NCBI GenBank assembly: GCA_030737835.1
Contig: CM060848.1
Location: forward strand, 11,908,878 to 11,972,877
Source of the DNA: Acorus gramineus
Taxonomy: Eukaryota; Streptophyta; Magnoliopsida; Acorales; Acoraceae
Direction: 5' to 3'
DNA: 64,000 nucleotides
The notes under the pieces are model-generated. The model ran no database searches, was not told the origin of the DNA, and was given only the letters and a program-made list of their open reading frames with translations. This document shows positions 32,050 through 43,329 of the stretch, piece by piece; position 1 is the stretch's first letter, and every line of letters starts with the position of its first letter. The position numbers and the translations under genes are program-made.

Positions 32050-35000
32050 ATGGAACACAACATTCATGGTGGTCATGTGAGAGTCACCAACCTCTCCAAA
32101 GTCAGCCCCCTCTCCACCCCCCAAAACCTCTCCTTCTTCGATCAATTCCTCGTGCTCGCCCCACCGATCCGAACCCTCCAACTCTTCTCCACGGTCGGCC
32201 TCCCCTTCCCGACCATCGTCGCGACGCTTAGGGAGGGCCTCTCAAAAGCCTTACAACACTTCCCCCCACTCTCGGGCAAGCTCGCGCGGTGCGCGCACGG
32301 GTTCGAGATCCGGTTCGACTGTCCCGATGAAGGGGTGGTCTTCATCGAAGCCGAATGCGATGCGGAGTTCGAGAGGGTGGTCGGGGAAGGGGAGGCGTAC
32401 GTGCGCGCGGAGGAGCTCGTGCCGCGTATTAACGTGCGTGATGTGCCGATGGAGGCGCTGGCGGTGCAGGTGACGAGGGTTGGGGAGGATGGCGTGGCGG
32501 TCGGGGTGGCGATGCATCACGTGATGGGGGACGGGCGCGCGTACTGGAGCTTCGTGAAGGCGTGGGCGGAGATTTGTCGCACGGGCGGGCTTGAGGCGCG
32601 CGCGCGGCCGTTGGTGGATAGGGATGTCGTTAGGGATTCGCTTGGGCTCTCCAAATTCTTTTTTGAAAGCTTGACATCTCAGGTATGCTTGCTAAAAAAC
32701 ATTACCAAGATTCACCGTTCAAAAAAACTAGTGTCTGCATCAAATATGATAAAAAAAAAATGGAACTTTTTCTTAGCCTTTTTGTTTTATTAGAAAAGAT
32801 GATTTTTTTTTTTTTTTAACATTCCTGTGATTGTGAGAGTGAATGTGATGAAAAATGGAAAAAATAATTTAATCATTTTTCATCAAGTGCACAATAAACA
32901 TAAAAATTAATCCAAGAAATCAAATCCCTCCACTTTTTTATATTTTTTAATTTAAATTTGTGTAGAAAGACCCTCCTAATTAAATAGCACTTTGAACTTT
33001 TTATTAATGAAGATTTTTTGCCAAGTATATGAAAACTTCTTTTAAAAACTGATTGGTATGGTTGATTCAGATTTAGTGCATTTCCTACTCTCTATTATTT
33101 TTCCATTTATTGCGTTTGGTTGTCTAATTACGCAGTTTTTGTAAAAATAACTGTGCAATTGTGCAACTAAACAGTTTTACTATAACAGCTTCATGAATAC
33201 AAATTTCAGGCAGATAGTATCCAAAAGCTGTGATTTTTAAAAACTGGATGAGGTGAGCTTCCTGTAAAATCAGTTTTTCAATCGCGCATCCAAAGTCCAA
33301 ACGCACCTAAATTTAGATATAGTGGAGCAGTTGATATTTTATAAGAATCCCTGATCAATTCGATGACTTCATGACTTTAGAACCTTGCAGAGATATAAAC
33401 TCTATTCTCTCTCTTGAGAAATTGCCTCCCCTTAGCATGCTAGAAATTCTATGAGATAATTTTATAATTTATTTTATTAGATTTATGTATATTTTAATTC
33501 AATAATAAATAATTTTGTAAAAGTTCATTTAAAATTATAAAAAATACATATTTTAATTTCATAGTTTATATATTTATTAGATATCTAAAGTATTATCCAC
33601 TTGGCTTGTTATAAAATTTTTATACTTATGTATTTTTCGTGTGTTTATCTCTTTCTTATGCTTACATGATTTAATTTTAGAATATTTTCCTAGTCCCGTT
33701 TGAGTAGTGACATAAACTATTTAAGGATATATAACTATTTCAATATAGATAATTATATCAGTAGAATAAATAATTTTATATTTTGATTGTGTTTTTAATT
33801 ATTTTCATTGGAAAACATAATAGTAAAATTTTTGTTGTTTGGTCGATTACGAATAAGTTGTAAATAAGATGTAGATTATGACTTATAAAAGCTGAAAAAT
33901 GATTGGCATGTGGTCCTCTGATTTGACATATGAGCATTCCTTACAACAGTGGTATAAATGAGTTGAATAACCCAATTCCAGGGAGGGTCTAGAATACTGA
34001 TACCAACTTATTTCCGCGTATTTTAGCACATCTACACCCACAAATTCATTGCATACAAATAGAATTTTTGTGATCTTGTTCACCTTCTGTTACCCCTAAT
34101 TCTACATCTATATTTTCCGCCCAAACAGAGGTCAAGTGGATCGCTAGATGAACAATTATTTTTTCACGTCGTTTTAAGAGAATGGGTTAGGTCCAACACT
34201 AGTTGGACACTATTATTATCCAAAGCATTGATGACTATCAAATCTTATCACATCAAAATAGATATATAAATAGTTTTTTTTTTTTTGAAGAACTTTTGGA
34301 CATATCCATTTTAATCATAATATTAAAACAGATCATGTCCGAATTTGCTACGATATATAAATATTAATGTGATTGTGATGTTTTATCGTCAAATTTTTTT
34401 TTAAAATGATAATCATACATAATGACTTTTAATATATCATATTAATTTGATAAGATCTAATGGTCATGAAGGCTTTAAACAAATCCGATCTTGTTTTTTA
34501 AACAATGTACATGAAACTTAAAGGTTAACGATGAATGAAACCACAAACAGGCGACCAAACGCAGTCCTTCTCCTCCACCAGACACCCCTCCCGCGATGCG
34601 CAAAACATTCGTGCTCCACCGACCCTACATACAGCAACTCAAACAAACCGCCGTCGCGAACTCCCAAAAAACACACCACCCCTTGGACTGGGTATCCTCA
34701 TTCGAGGCCGTGTGCGCCCACGCGTGGGTGTGCGCGACGCGCGCGCGGCGCGTGCCCGCACGCGCGAGCACGGTCTTCAACTTCACCGTCGACTGCCGGT
34801 CCCTCCTCGACCCGGCACTTCCCGAGACCTACTTCGGGAACGCGTTGAAGCCTTGTTTCGTGGAGGCGGAGGCATGCGAGTTGCTGCGCGACGACGGGTT
34901 CGCGCGCGCGTGCGTGGCGCTTCACGGGAGGGTGCGCGAGGCGATGGAGGGGGACCCCATCAGTGACTGGAGGTCCTGGCCCGACTGGGCGGAAAAGCTC

Positions 35001-35237
35001 GGGGACGCGTTGCTGGTGGGGATGCACGTGGTGTCGTCGCCGAAGTTCCGGTCTTACGACATGGATTTCGGGTGGGGGAGGCCGAGATGGATCGAGTTCG
35101 TGCCGTTGGTGCCGGATGTGGCGGGGACGATGGTTGTGGCGGATGCGAGGGACGATGAAGGGGGATTTCAGGTGACTATGGTGCTCGCGCAGGCTCATAT
35201 GGATGAGTTTTCTGTGCTCTTTATGGGTGGTGCTTGA
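32050..35237 (+). CDS. BAHD acyltransferase (anthocyanin/phenolic glucoside acyltransferase type), two exons
   Basis: Cytosolic enzyme that moves an acyl group from acyl-CoA to an acceptor alcohol. Exon 1 is 32050-32682, exon 2 is 34551-35237; intron GT (after TCTCAG) to AG (CCACAAACAG), phase 0; 439 residues, normal for BAHD. Visible motifs: catalytic HxxxD as HHVMGD (H157, D161); YFGN at 305-308; structural DFGWG at 383-387 followed by RPRW. YFGN plus this DFGWG context suits the clade acting on anthocyanin or phenolic glycosides (malonyl-, coumaroyl-type), but donor and acceptor cannot be read from sequence. ATG 32050 has a good context (GCCATGG) and the N-terminus fits the family. Codons are strongly GC-rich against AT-rich flanks. 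The intron carries a MITE. No lesion seen. Confidence 0.9.
33110..33307. mobile_element. Tourist-like MITE in the BAHD intron
   Basis: About 198 bp, left end TTGCGTTTGGTTGTCTAATT and right end CCAAACGCACC followed by TAA. Interior phrases AAGCTGTGATTTTTAAAAAC and TGAGCTTCCTGTAAAATCAG match, in reverse orientation, the family at 27905-28135. Diverged. Confidence 0.65.
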
Positions 35238-35920
35238 GTTTTCGTGTGTTTTGTCAGTGATGGTTATGATATTTGTCTTGCTATGTGTTTTTCTTTTGTT
35301 TTGCCTTGAATCTTCATTTGATATTGGGGCTATCTGAAACTCATTTGAACAGAACTTTTGCTATTGAAAATGTGTTTATTAATGATTCTTGAAGAACATG
35401 TTTAATTAGGCGGTTTGTTTAGATAGTTTATTTGCTTTTAATACGAAAAATATATGTTTTTTAAGAATCAAAGAAAATAAGTTTTTTAGAATCTGTTTCA
35501 TTAAACTACTTTATACAAAGTCATACTTTTCAAATGGGTTTTCAAATAGTATGTTAGCCTTTTACCTCGTTACCTATCGCTGCAACTAGGGCATGTCGAA
35601 TTTGATTCAACCAGATTTTTAGGCTAGTTAGGATTGGAATTTTAGTAGTATGGTTTAACTCAAATATGAATATGAGTATTTCTTAATACAATTATGGTGG
35701 TGTGTGTAATGAGAAGATGTGTTACTCGAGATTAATTGAAATTTAATGAATATATTAATTTTAAGTTCAGTTCATATTTTAACAAATGCAATAAAATATA
35801 AATAGTTTAATTTATTTTTACCTTTCGTTTTTTTCATCTCTCTCTCTCTCTCTCATATTTTCAAAATTTGTTATTTCATTTCATTTGAAGAGACATCGAC
35901 TTCTTTTTTAAAGACTTAAA

Positions 35921-36150
35921 GGCTCCATTTGGGAGCATGTCCGTGGGCATCCGCTGTGTCAGGACATGGGGGATCTGCGGTGCCAAAAATCGTTGTTTCC
36001 ACGGAGTCGGGGAAACGCAAAAAAATGGTCCGAAAACATGATACAACAAGAGATTTGTGGATTGTCAACGCAATGACGGGAGTGACCATTTGTGTCCGCG
36101 TTCACGTCTGTGATGTCCGCCTGACTCCACTGTCTCCACCAAACAGAGAA
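35921..36150. mobile_element. MITE-like element, possible PIF/Harbinger type
   Basis: About 230 bp, GC-richer than its flanks, with opposing ends GGCTCCATTTGGGAGCA and CTCCACCAAACAGAG. TAA occurs at both borders. The interior is not homologous to the other MITEs here. Borders and class are tentative. Confidence 0.4.
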
Positions 36151-36216
36151 TAACACTATTATAAAAAAATTGTGAGCTCATCCTCTTTTGTTTGAGGGTT
36201 AAGTTGGATTAATTAA

Positions 36217-37198
36217 GGGAAGGAGGTTTTAGCCACCCCATGAATTATTCTACCCTCTCTATTTATTTAAATTACAAAATTAATTTGTTACATTAATTGT
36301 ATCTCATATCTAACCCACCCCATGAGTTCGACATAATGATGTCTCTGTGTTTAAAATAGTTCGACATGGATATCATGTTGATCGTAAACAAGAAACCTTA
36401 TTTAATTTTCAATTCAACATAGACAGTGTTTTATGTGTTTTTGGTGGTTTAACATGAATCATGTCGATTAGAATCCCGATGGACCAAAGACAAATGAAAT
36501 CTTGGTTCTTTATCGACATCACATCGCATATCGTGTATAGAATGACAATGTATATATATGATATAATAGATTTTTTTCCTCTACTTTAATACACCATATA
36601 TATGATAACTTATGTTCATTTGAGTATAGGACGATTGTTCTTTACAGTGTTGCCAACTGACAAAAACATTGGAGAGCTCAAATGTGTTGGATGAATCATT
36701 GACCTTTCGTGTCAAGCAAAGTGATTTGTGACTATTGGTTATAATTTATTTTCTATATTCATGAGATAAAAATGTTGGTGATTGAACCACAAACATTATA
36801 ATTCAATAAGATTTGATTACATCAAATGTTTCTAACACTTTATCATAAAAGAAAGTCCACGTTGTCAATGTAAGGGTCGACCTGATATCAATTTATCGAC
36901 AATAATTACGTCCATCGCATACCAAAATTTGAAACATAACCTTCTGGTCCCAATTCGACATGATCCATGTCAAACCAGCTTAAATGAAAAAGATATCGTC
37001 TACGTTAGACAGAAACGGACTAAAGTTTTTGGTTCTTGATCGACATAATCCATGTTGAACCATCTTAAACACATAAGACATCGTTTATGTCAAACTCGTG
37101 GGGTGGGTAAGATATAAGATACAATGTAGCAAATCAATTTTATTTATTTAAATAAATAAGATGGATAAAATAACTTGTGGAGTGAATATAACCGTCCC
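36217..37198. mobile_element. Long inverted-repeat (Mutator-like?) element, about 982 bp
   Basis: Left half and the reverse complement of the right half match over several hundred bases: TTATTCTACCCTCTC.. against TTATTTTATCCATCT.., ACCCACCCCATGAGTTCGAC against ACCCACCCCACGAGTTTGAC, then ATGATGTCT/ACGATGTCT. Ends begin GGGAAGG and, inverted, GGGACGG. Flanking 9-mers ATTAATTAA and TTTAGTGAA agree at 6 of 9 positions, a possible decayed duplication. No coding capacity. Confidence 0.6.
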
Positions 37199-37204
37199 TT
37201 TAGT

Positions 37205-38905
37205 GAAGGTGCCCAACATCATCATGATGCCACAACAGCATTTTTTGCTTGCATCGTGGTGGAAAGTCCTCAACTAAGCATTGAAAGCCAACATATCGAA
37301 AATCATCTGTAGTACAAATATCATAGTCATAAAGTTCATGTACGATAAAATTTGACAAGTGTTCCATTTGATATGATACACATACATTCATAAATGATAC
37401 ATGATAATTAAAATAAAAATATAGATATAATTAAACATTTTTGAGATTTGTTCTATAATTAATATTTAATATGAAAATACATGCATATTTTTTTTGTTGA
37501 GTGTGAATATAACACCAACTATTCATATTAATTTTTTAATTTTGGAAATATATAATAAATCATCTTAACTAAAATAAATACATGGATGTATAATAGAAAT
37601 ATGTATGAACAATAAATATGAGAGGTACCCAATTAAAGTGTTTTTATGAATATTTTTAAAAGTTCTTTGTTACTATAGCCTCATTTTTCTCTGTTTTTTT
37701 AATACAAATTAGGGGGGGGGGGGTGTTGTTTGGGTAAGACCACAACAAGAAGAACCGGACAAAACTAAAGTGTTCCTTCACGATTGTGTAACATGAATGG
37801 GGAGCAGTGGTTTTACAAGGAAAATCAATGTATAGAAAAAGCCATGTATGCTTACAAGTACAACAAACTCTTTCATTGATGTGAAGGTTTTATTTAGTAT
37901 AAATAACACACGTTTGCTTCCCACAGTTGCTCCCCACTCCATAAAGTTATCCAGTCTTCATCTGTCTGGCATATCCACCCTGTTTTTGTTGGCCATCCAA
38001 TCTCTCTCTTTCCCTCTCTAATAAATGATTGTATAACTTTATAAACACATGGTATTGTTAATATGAGTTGGCTGATAGTGTTTTAATTTGGTGTTTCTGA
38101 GACTGGGAAAGGAGAGGCAGCTTTCAGCCTTGTCATTGTTTGCAGGGAATTGCAGAAAATCAGGAGCTTAGTCAGATCATGTCGAAGAAAACATGGAAAA
38201 CAAAAATTGAAAAAGAGAGAGCTTGAGCAATCATAAACAATACATTGAACAGATTATGAGACCAATATATTCACCTGCTCAACTTTGCTTTAAAATATAA
38301 TAGAATCCACTACCTATGAAGGCCAATGATCCATGTTTCATGAACAACCAATTTCCCTCAGTATGCTAGTCGCGTGAAACATTCTTTCAGATAGAGAACT
38401 TTTTGTATTGTAACGGAATACAATTCATAGATGAAACTAAACTCATTTCATAGAGAAACTGAGATCGGTTCATAAATTGAACTGAATCATTCCATAATCG
38501 AATTAAACAGCTATTTTGAATCATCCCAAATGATGTGACAATGATCATGAGCTTTATTTTCCGTATTATTTATTTGAACTAAACAACTTTTGTATTAAAT
38601 TGAAAGAACTGAATTTATGTAAGTTTTAAATTTAATTGTAAAATTAATTAATCAAACTAATATCATATCTATTAATTGAACTGGGTACATGAATTCTCTC
38701 TCCTTCAAATAATGTCTCACATGTCTAGCATGTGATGTGTTCATTCAATTCATAGTAGAATAATATATAATTTTCTTCAAAATATATTCTCCTCACTAAA
38801 TAAAATGTACAATTTTAAAAAATTTAAAATATATACAAATTATCTATCAGGTTATTTGCAAATTGTCCTTTGACATTATTCCTCTAGATTTGATGCACTA
38901 GTTCT
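37205..38905. other. Intergenic DNA upstream of the ERF gene
   Basis: No recognised gene. A minus-strand frame at 37391-37200 encodes 63 residues I cannot assign. 37700-38250 is less AT-rich and looks single-copy, with a TATAAATA-like site near 37899 and CT-rich leader-like sequence near 38010; it might hold an untranslated exon or non-coding RNA, but nothing proves transcription. A G-run lies at about 37712-37722. Confidence 0.4.
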
Positions 38906-38910
38906 CCAAC

Positions 38911-38920
38911 TATATATATA
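38911..38920 (+). promoter_or_regulatory. Probable TATA box of the ERF gene
   Basis: TATATATATA. Normal spacing would start transcription near 38940-38950, downstream of the first in-frame ATG (38935) and upstream of the second (38962). Confidence 0.55.
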
Positions 38921-38961
38921 TCCCATGCATTCCCATGCCAAAACACAAACCAGCCACAGAA

Positions 38962-39405
38962 ATGGCCGACCTTCCTCAACAGCTATACATCCAACGCAAC
39001 ACGAGCGGGCGGCGGCGCACTAGGGTGTCAAGCCAGTACCTCGGCGTGCGGAGGCGGCCGTGGGGGCGGTACGCGGCGGAGATACGGAACCCGTTCACGA
39101 AGGAGAGGCACTGGCTTGGCACCTTCGACACCGCCGAAGAGGCCGCCGTCGCTTACGACCTCTCCTCCATCTCCTTCAGCGGCCTCTCCATGGCTCGCAC
39201 CAACTTCTACTACCCTTTCTTGATGGCGGCGGCGGCTGTGGAGGCTCCTCATGTGCCTCTGCCGCCTCCGCCTCCACCTCCGCCGCCGCCGACACGGACG
39301 TCATTGTCAGATGAAAGCGAGGTTAATCAGCTGAGTTCGGTGGACGGTGATGATGACGAGTCGATGACCATTGCAGTGATTTTGCAGAGCTTTTGCCAAC
39401 TCTAA
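38962..39405 (+). CDS. AP2/ERF transcription factor (ERF subfamily, LEP/PUCHI-like domain)
   Basis: Single-exon nuclear DNA-binding regulator. The AP2/ERF domain spans about residues 25-83: [18 protein letters not shown], then [20 protein letters not shown] and an ARTNF end. The ERF-type alanine in YAAEIR is present, while the usual aspartate after EIR is asparagine. [12 protein letters not shown] with [16 protein letters not shown] is typical of the ERF group containing LEP, DRN and PUCHI, but the helix [11 protein letters not shown] departs from their RAARSMRG-type sequence. A basic GRRRTR stretch precedes the domain and could act as a nuclear signal. A proline run follows at about 100-110, then an acidic tail. 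I start at 38962 (GAAATGG, 147 residues) because of the TATA position; 38935 would add nine residues. Intronless, as usual for ERFs. The exact orthologue is not assigned. Confidence 0.9.
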   Translation: MADLPQQLYIQRNTSGRRRTRVSSQYLGVRRRPWGRYAAEIRNPFTKERHWLGTFDTAEEAAVAYDLSSISFSGLSMARTNFYYPFLMAAAAVEAPHVPLPPPPPPPPPPTRTSLSDESEVNQLSSVDGDDDESMTIAVILQSFCQL

Positions 39406-39409
39406 TGCA

Positions 39410-39706
39410 TTCTCCTTTGATGGTTGATGAGCTAGGTTTTTGTATCTTTTTTTTAAAAAAAAAGATGTTGTGGTACTGTGGAGTTCATGGTAGTTAGCTA
39501 GCTATCCCCTTGGTAGTTATCTATATCAGAATACTAATATATCTTGGATAAGGTTATGTTTGGATGAAACAGAGATTAGATGTTTTGGGATGACACACAT
39601 TCATTTTCATTTTACAAATATTAATTTAAGAAATTGTGCTGGATTGGCTGGTTGACTGGTTAAACTGTGGAATGGTTTGTCTTTTGGTCTGATTAATATT
39701 ATATCT
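39410..39706. other. 3' flank of the ERF gene
   Basis: AT-rich, includes the presumed 3' UTR of the ERF gene. Nothing else seen. Confidence 0.4.
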
Positions 39707-40208
39707 TCAAAACGGAAGATCGAATTTAGAATTAATTAAAAATTTGGTTGTGGTTTCATTGAATCGGCATGTTCTTGACCTATATACACAATACTTATTG
39801 ACACTTTCATGGGTATTGATTGATGTTCTATCAATCAAATCTTCTTGTTTACACGATACAAATGAAGACGATGAAGGTTGATATGGATCACGAACAATAG
39901 AGGGATATGAATCTTTCGCATTGTAATTTATCACACAATGACCTCTTTGTATATATAATCTATTTCTTCTCTAACCATAACTCAATGCCATGTACGTGCT
40001 TTGGATACAAGTTCATCATCACCTTTACACCCATATCATCTTCGATAAGGATACCCAAACTCATTCCGGGTCGCGTGGGATACATAGCACTCATGGGCAA
40101 CGTGTAACGACTTGGATCGGTCCCCGTCAAATGGTACATCATTTGGAGTAAATCGACATAAGAGATCTTCTTATGTATGATGGTGGCTTTTCTGGTACAT
40201 CTTCATAA
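39707..40208 (-). pseudogene. Fragment resembling the N-terminal domain of a MULE transposase
   Basis: A minus-strand frame from about 40208 to 39960 reads KKISYVDLLQMMYHLTGTD, then a tyrosine/proline segment (AMYPTRPG), GILIEDDMGV and IELWLE before a stop. This pattern (SYVDLL...G-D...Y...YP...P/I-DD...MM...L-IELW) is what I associate with the N-terminal beta domain of plant MuDR-like transposases. A further frame, 39934-39707, may continue it. No catalytic DDE region, zinc knuckle or inverted repeats follow, so it is a fragment. Recognition is from pattern memory, not a search. Confidence 0.42.
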
Positions 40209-40214
40209 AATAAA

Positions 40215-41455
40215 GTATTTTCATGCATGTTGAACAATCCTCATGTTGAAAGAGTAGATTAACGAGACATCGTATTATTTTACCATCTAAAAAATAAATT
40301 ATTTAACCTAGTGAATATATTTCTAAATTAATAACAAAAAAAAATCATGCAACACACAAGTATATCAAACACTATAACGTTCATGCAACACATACAAAGT
40401 AAATTTTCTAAATGGCCTTTCAATTTTTTAAAAAATTTTATATGCCAATCATATTTTTTTAAAAAAAATTAAAAGTTTTAAAAGTTTATATTGACAATAA
40501 GAAATTGTCAATAAACCAAAAAAAAAATCATAGCATTCAACATAACAAATATCATAACATTCAACATGTCAATAACCAAAAAAAAAAATTCAACAATAAA
40601 ATCAAAACAATTGATAAATAAATTCAACAAATGGAATAGGGTTTTAATGTTTATCTTTGAATTAAAAGTGTTTGAAAGATGTTAATTGAAACATATATGA
40701 ACTGTGTGGGGGTGATTTTTGGATAGGGTGGGTGAAAATGAAAGTTTGAGAGAGAAAAATAGTGTGAAAAATGGGTTTTTAGGTTTTTTCTGTTGAGACG
40801 GGCTGTGATAAGGGCTGTATATATCACGCGCCCTCTAATACAAAAATTTTTAAAAAAAGGACAATGCTGACATTGTAGCGCTGACCAGATTAACGGAGTT
40901 AATTTTTGTAAATATTTGACGGACGGGATTATTTTTGTGAATATTCATTGGGGGGGGGGGGGTTTAAAAAAATTGATCATCATTTGTTAAAGGAGATTAT
41001 AATGTGATGTTATTTAAAGAGTATAAAGAATTGTGGAAATTTTTATCTTTTTATGTTTAAATATTAAATAGTAGTCAATATTTTATAATATATTTATTAC
41101 ATTAAGAAATGTTTTAATATCTGAAGCACGTAACAACAGGACTCAGATTATACATTGGTTAAAACACATTCACCTTTACTTCGAATACACACCATGTCAG
41201 TAATAACTCCTGTGATTTCCACTCCCATTTATCACCAAATACAGAAAAAAATGAAGTCCTAAACCAATGTACGTTCTATATTTGAATTGCTTTTTGATTT
41301 TATTATCAGTGGTGGAAACATGGTCTATTACTACAACAGTTTTATGCACTGGGCAGACTCTATATATAAATAATAATATCAGTGCCAGCAAGAAATAAGA
41401 GAATATATACTCAACCTCTGTTTGGATTAATTTCATTTTCGCTAATGCTGCAAAT
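40215..41455. other. AT-rich intergenic DNA
   Basis: No gene or bounded element recognised. Repeated phrases around ATAACATTCAACAT (40530-40570), a short GC-richer patch at 40795-40830 and a G-run at about 40951-40963 stand out. Confidence 0.45.
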
Positions 41456-41465
41456 TAAACATGTC

Positions 41466-41585
41466 GGGTGCGATCATACCAGCACTAATGCACCGGATCT
41501 TATTAAAACTCTGAAGTTAAGCATGTTTGGACGAGAGTAGTACTAGAATGGGTAACCTCCTGGAAAGTCCTCGTGTTGCACCCCC
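41466..41585 (+). pseudogene. 5S rRNA pseudogene
   Basis: 120 bp matching plant 5S rRNA from GGGTGCGATCATACCAGCAC to CTCGTGTTGCACCCC, including the internal promoter region (AAGTTAAGC, then GAGAGTAGTACTAGAATGGG). The differences I can see from the usual plant sequence are C-to-T or G-to-A changes, for example GGATCTTATTAAAACTCTGA where CCCATCAGAACTCCG is normal, and GGGTAACCTCCTGGAAAGTC where GTGACC and GGGAAG are normal. That is the footprint of deaminated methylcytosines in a silent copy. It is a lone copy, not part of a tandem 5S array. Confidence 0.85.
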
Positions 41586-41618
41586 CAAATCTCCTTCTTT
41601 ACCAAGCGAAAAAAAAAA
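41466..41618 (+). mobile_element. Retroposed 5S unit with A-tail and 10-bp TSD
   Basis: The 5S sequence is followed by about 24 bp of other sequence and an A-run (41609-41618). Direct repeats TAAACATGTC (41456-41465) and TAAACATGCC (41619-41628), one mismatch, flank the unit, as expected for LINE-driven retroposition of a 5S read-through transcript or a 5S-derived SINE. The alternative, a decayed Cassandra TRIM LTR (which carries 5S domains), is less favoured because no TG...CA LTR ends are evident. Confidence 0.65.
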
Positions 41619-41716
41619 TAAACATGCCAGGGTCATTTTATTAGACTGATTGGATAAACAATTGCTGCTGCTAAAATGAAGCAAGCACTATGCATAGATC
41701 GACAACCAAATTACAC

Positions 41717-41896
41717 TATTAAAGAGTAATTATTAGGAGAATATTATGTCTTTATTATCATTATTGTGATATTATTAGTTTCCTAGCTTTCCTAGTTTCC
41801 TTTTTTGATATTTTAGGTTTTCTTCTATGTATATATAAATAGAGCCTTTGGCTCATCTAATACAATAACAAGAATTCCCTTTCCTTTATTGTAACA
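41717..41896 (+). repeat. 5' LTR of small LTR element, copy 2
   Basis: 180 bp matching the LTRs of copy 1, ending GTAACA, followed directly by the primer site. Confidence 0.85.
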
Positions 41897-42359
41897 TGGT
41901 ATCAGAGTCACCTCAAAAACCCTAGATCCACAAAAGTACTTTTGGTACCCATAATTTTTTTTCCCGTTGTTCTACGCTTCCACCCTGCCAGCCCTGCCGA
42001 CGTGCCTTGCCAGCTCTGCCGTCGTGCCCTGCCGTCACGCCTTGCCAGCCCTGCAGTTGTGCCATGCCAACCCTGCCAGGCGCCCTGCCAGCCCTGCTGC
42101 GTTGGCCCTGCCTACCCTACTAGGAGCCTTGCCAGCCTGAGCCTTGCCAGCCTGCCATTGTGCCTTGCCAGCCCTTCCGTGTTGGCCCTGCCAGGCACCG
42201 TGCCAGCCCTGCAGTCGTGCCATGCCAGCTCTGCAGTTGTGCCCTGCCAACCCTGCCAAGCGCTCTGCCGCGTCGCTCCCTGCCAACCTTGCCAGGTGCC
42301 CTGCCAGCACTGCGGTTGTGCCCTGCCAACCCTGCCAGGTGCCCTGCCAGCCTGCCATC

Positions 42360-43075
42360 GCGCCTTGCCAGCCCTACTCAGCCGAGCCTGGATCTGCCTT
42401 GCCGCGATGCGTAGCCCTGCTCAGCCCAACATGGATCTACCCTGCCGCGTCGCTCAGCCCTGCCCAGCCGTGCTTGGATCTGCCCTACCCCGTCGCGCAG
42501 CCCTGTCTAGCCGTGCCTGGATCTGCCCTGCCGCTTCACGCAGCTCTGCCTAGCCGTGCCTGGATCTGCCCTGCCGCGTTGCACAGCCCTACCCAGTCGT
42601 GCCTGGATCTACATTGTCGCGATGCCCAGCCCTGCCTAGCCGTACATGGATCTTCCCTTCCACGTCGCAAAGCCCTGCCCAGTCGTGCCTGGATCTGCCT
42701 TGCCTCAACGCGTAGCCCTGCCCATCTGAGCCCTGATCTGCCCTGCCGCGTGGCGCGGCCCTACCCAGCCGTGCGTGGATCTGCCCTGCCACGTCGCGCA
42801 CCCTGCACAGCCGTGCCTGGATCTGCCTTGCCGCGTCACGCAAGGCAGATCCAGGATCGGCTTGGATCTACCATGTCGCATCGTGCAGCCCTGCCCAGCC
42901 GCGCCTAGATCTGCCCTGTCACGTCGTGCACCCTGGCCCAGCCGCGCCTGGATCTGCCCTGTCGTGCCTGGATCTGTCCGGCCGTGTCGTGCAACCCTGC
43001 CCAGCCGCGCCTGGATCTGCCCTGCCCAGCCGCGCCTGGATCTGCCCTGCCGCGTCGCGCAACCCTTCCCAACCA
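42360..43075 (+). repeat. Minisatellite with 43-bp unit in copy 2
   Basis: About sixteen units built on CCTGGATCTGCCCTGCCGC, then TCGCGCAGCCCTGCCCAGCC and GTG. The 5' part (41985-42360) instead uses CCCTGCCAGCCCTGC units like copy 1, so the array changed type within the element. A short inverted duplication occurs near 42820-42855 (GATCTGCCTTGC/GCAAGGCAGATC). Confidence 0.8.
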
Positions 43076-43329
43076 CAAATGGATCTGCCCTGCCGAGGGA
43101 CCTGTTGCGCCCTGGCTCTCCGTGCAATCTCACAACTCCCCTTGCACACTGCCGCGCATCTCCCTTCGACATCGAGCGCCCCTCTTGTCCTCGCCCCTCT
43201 TGCGCCGTGCAGCGCCCCTGTCGTGCCTGTCACGTCGTGTCGTGCCGCCCGTCACTTTCACCAGCCTGTGACACCTTCTCATTTTTGTGCAAACTCTAAA
43301 GGTTCTACCCTTCAGAGTTTGAGAGGGGG

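Noticed and set aside
34698..35198. Antisense open frame of 166 codons
   Set aside because: Shadow of BAHD exon 2, caused by high GC at third codon positions.
41466..41585. Functional 5S rRNA gene
   Set aside because: Many transitions in stems and in the internal promoter region, single copy, and retroposition hallmarks.
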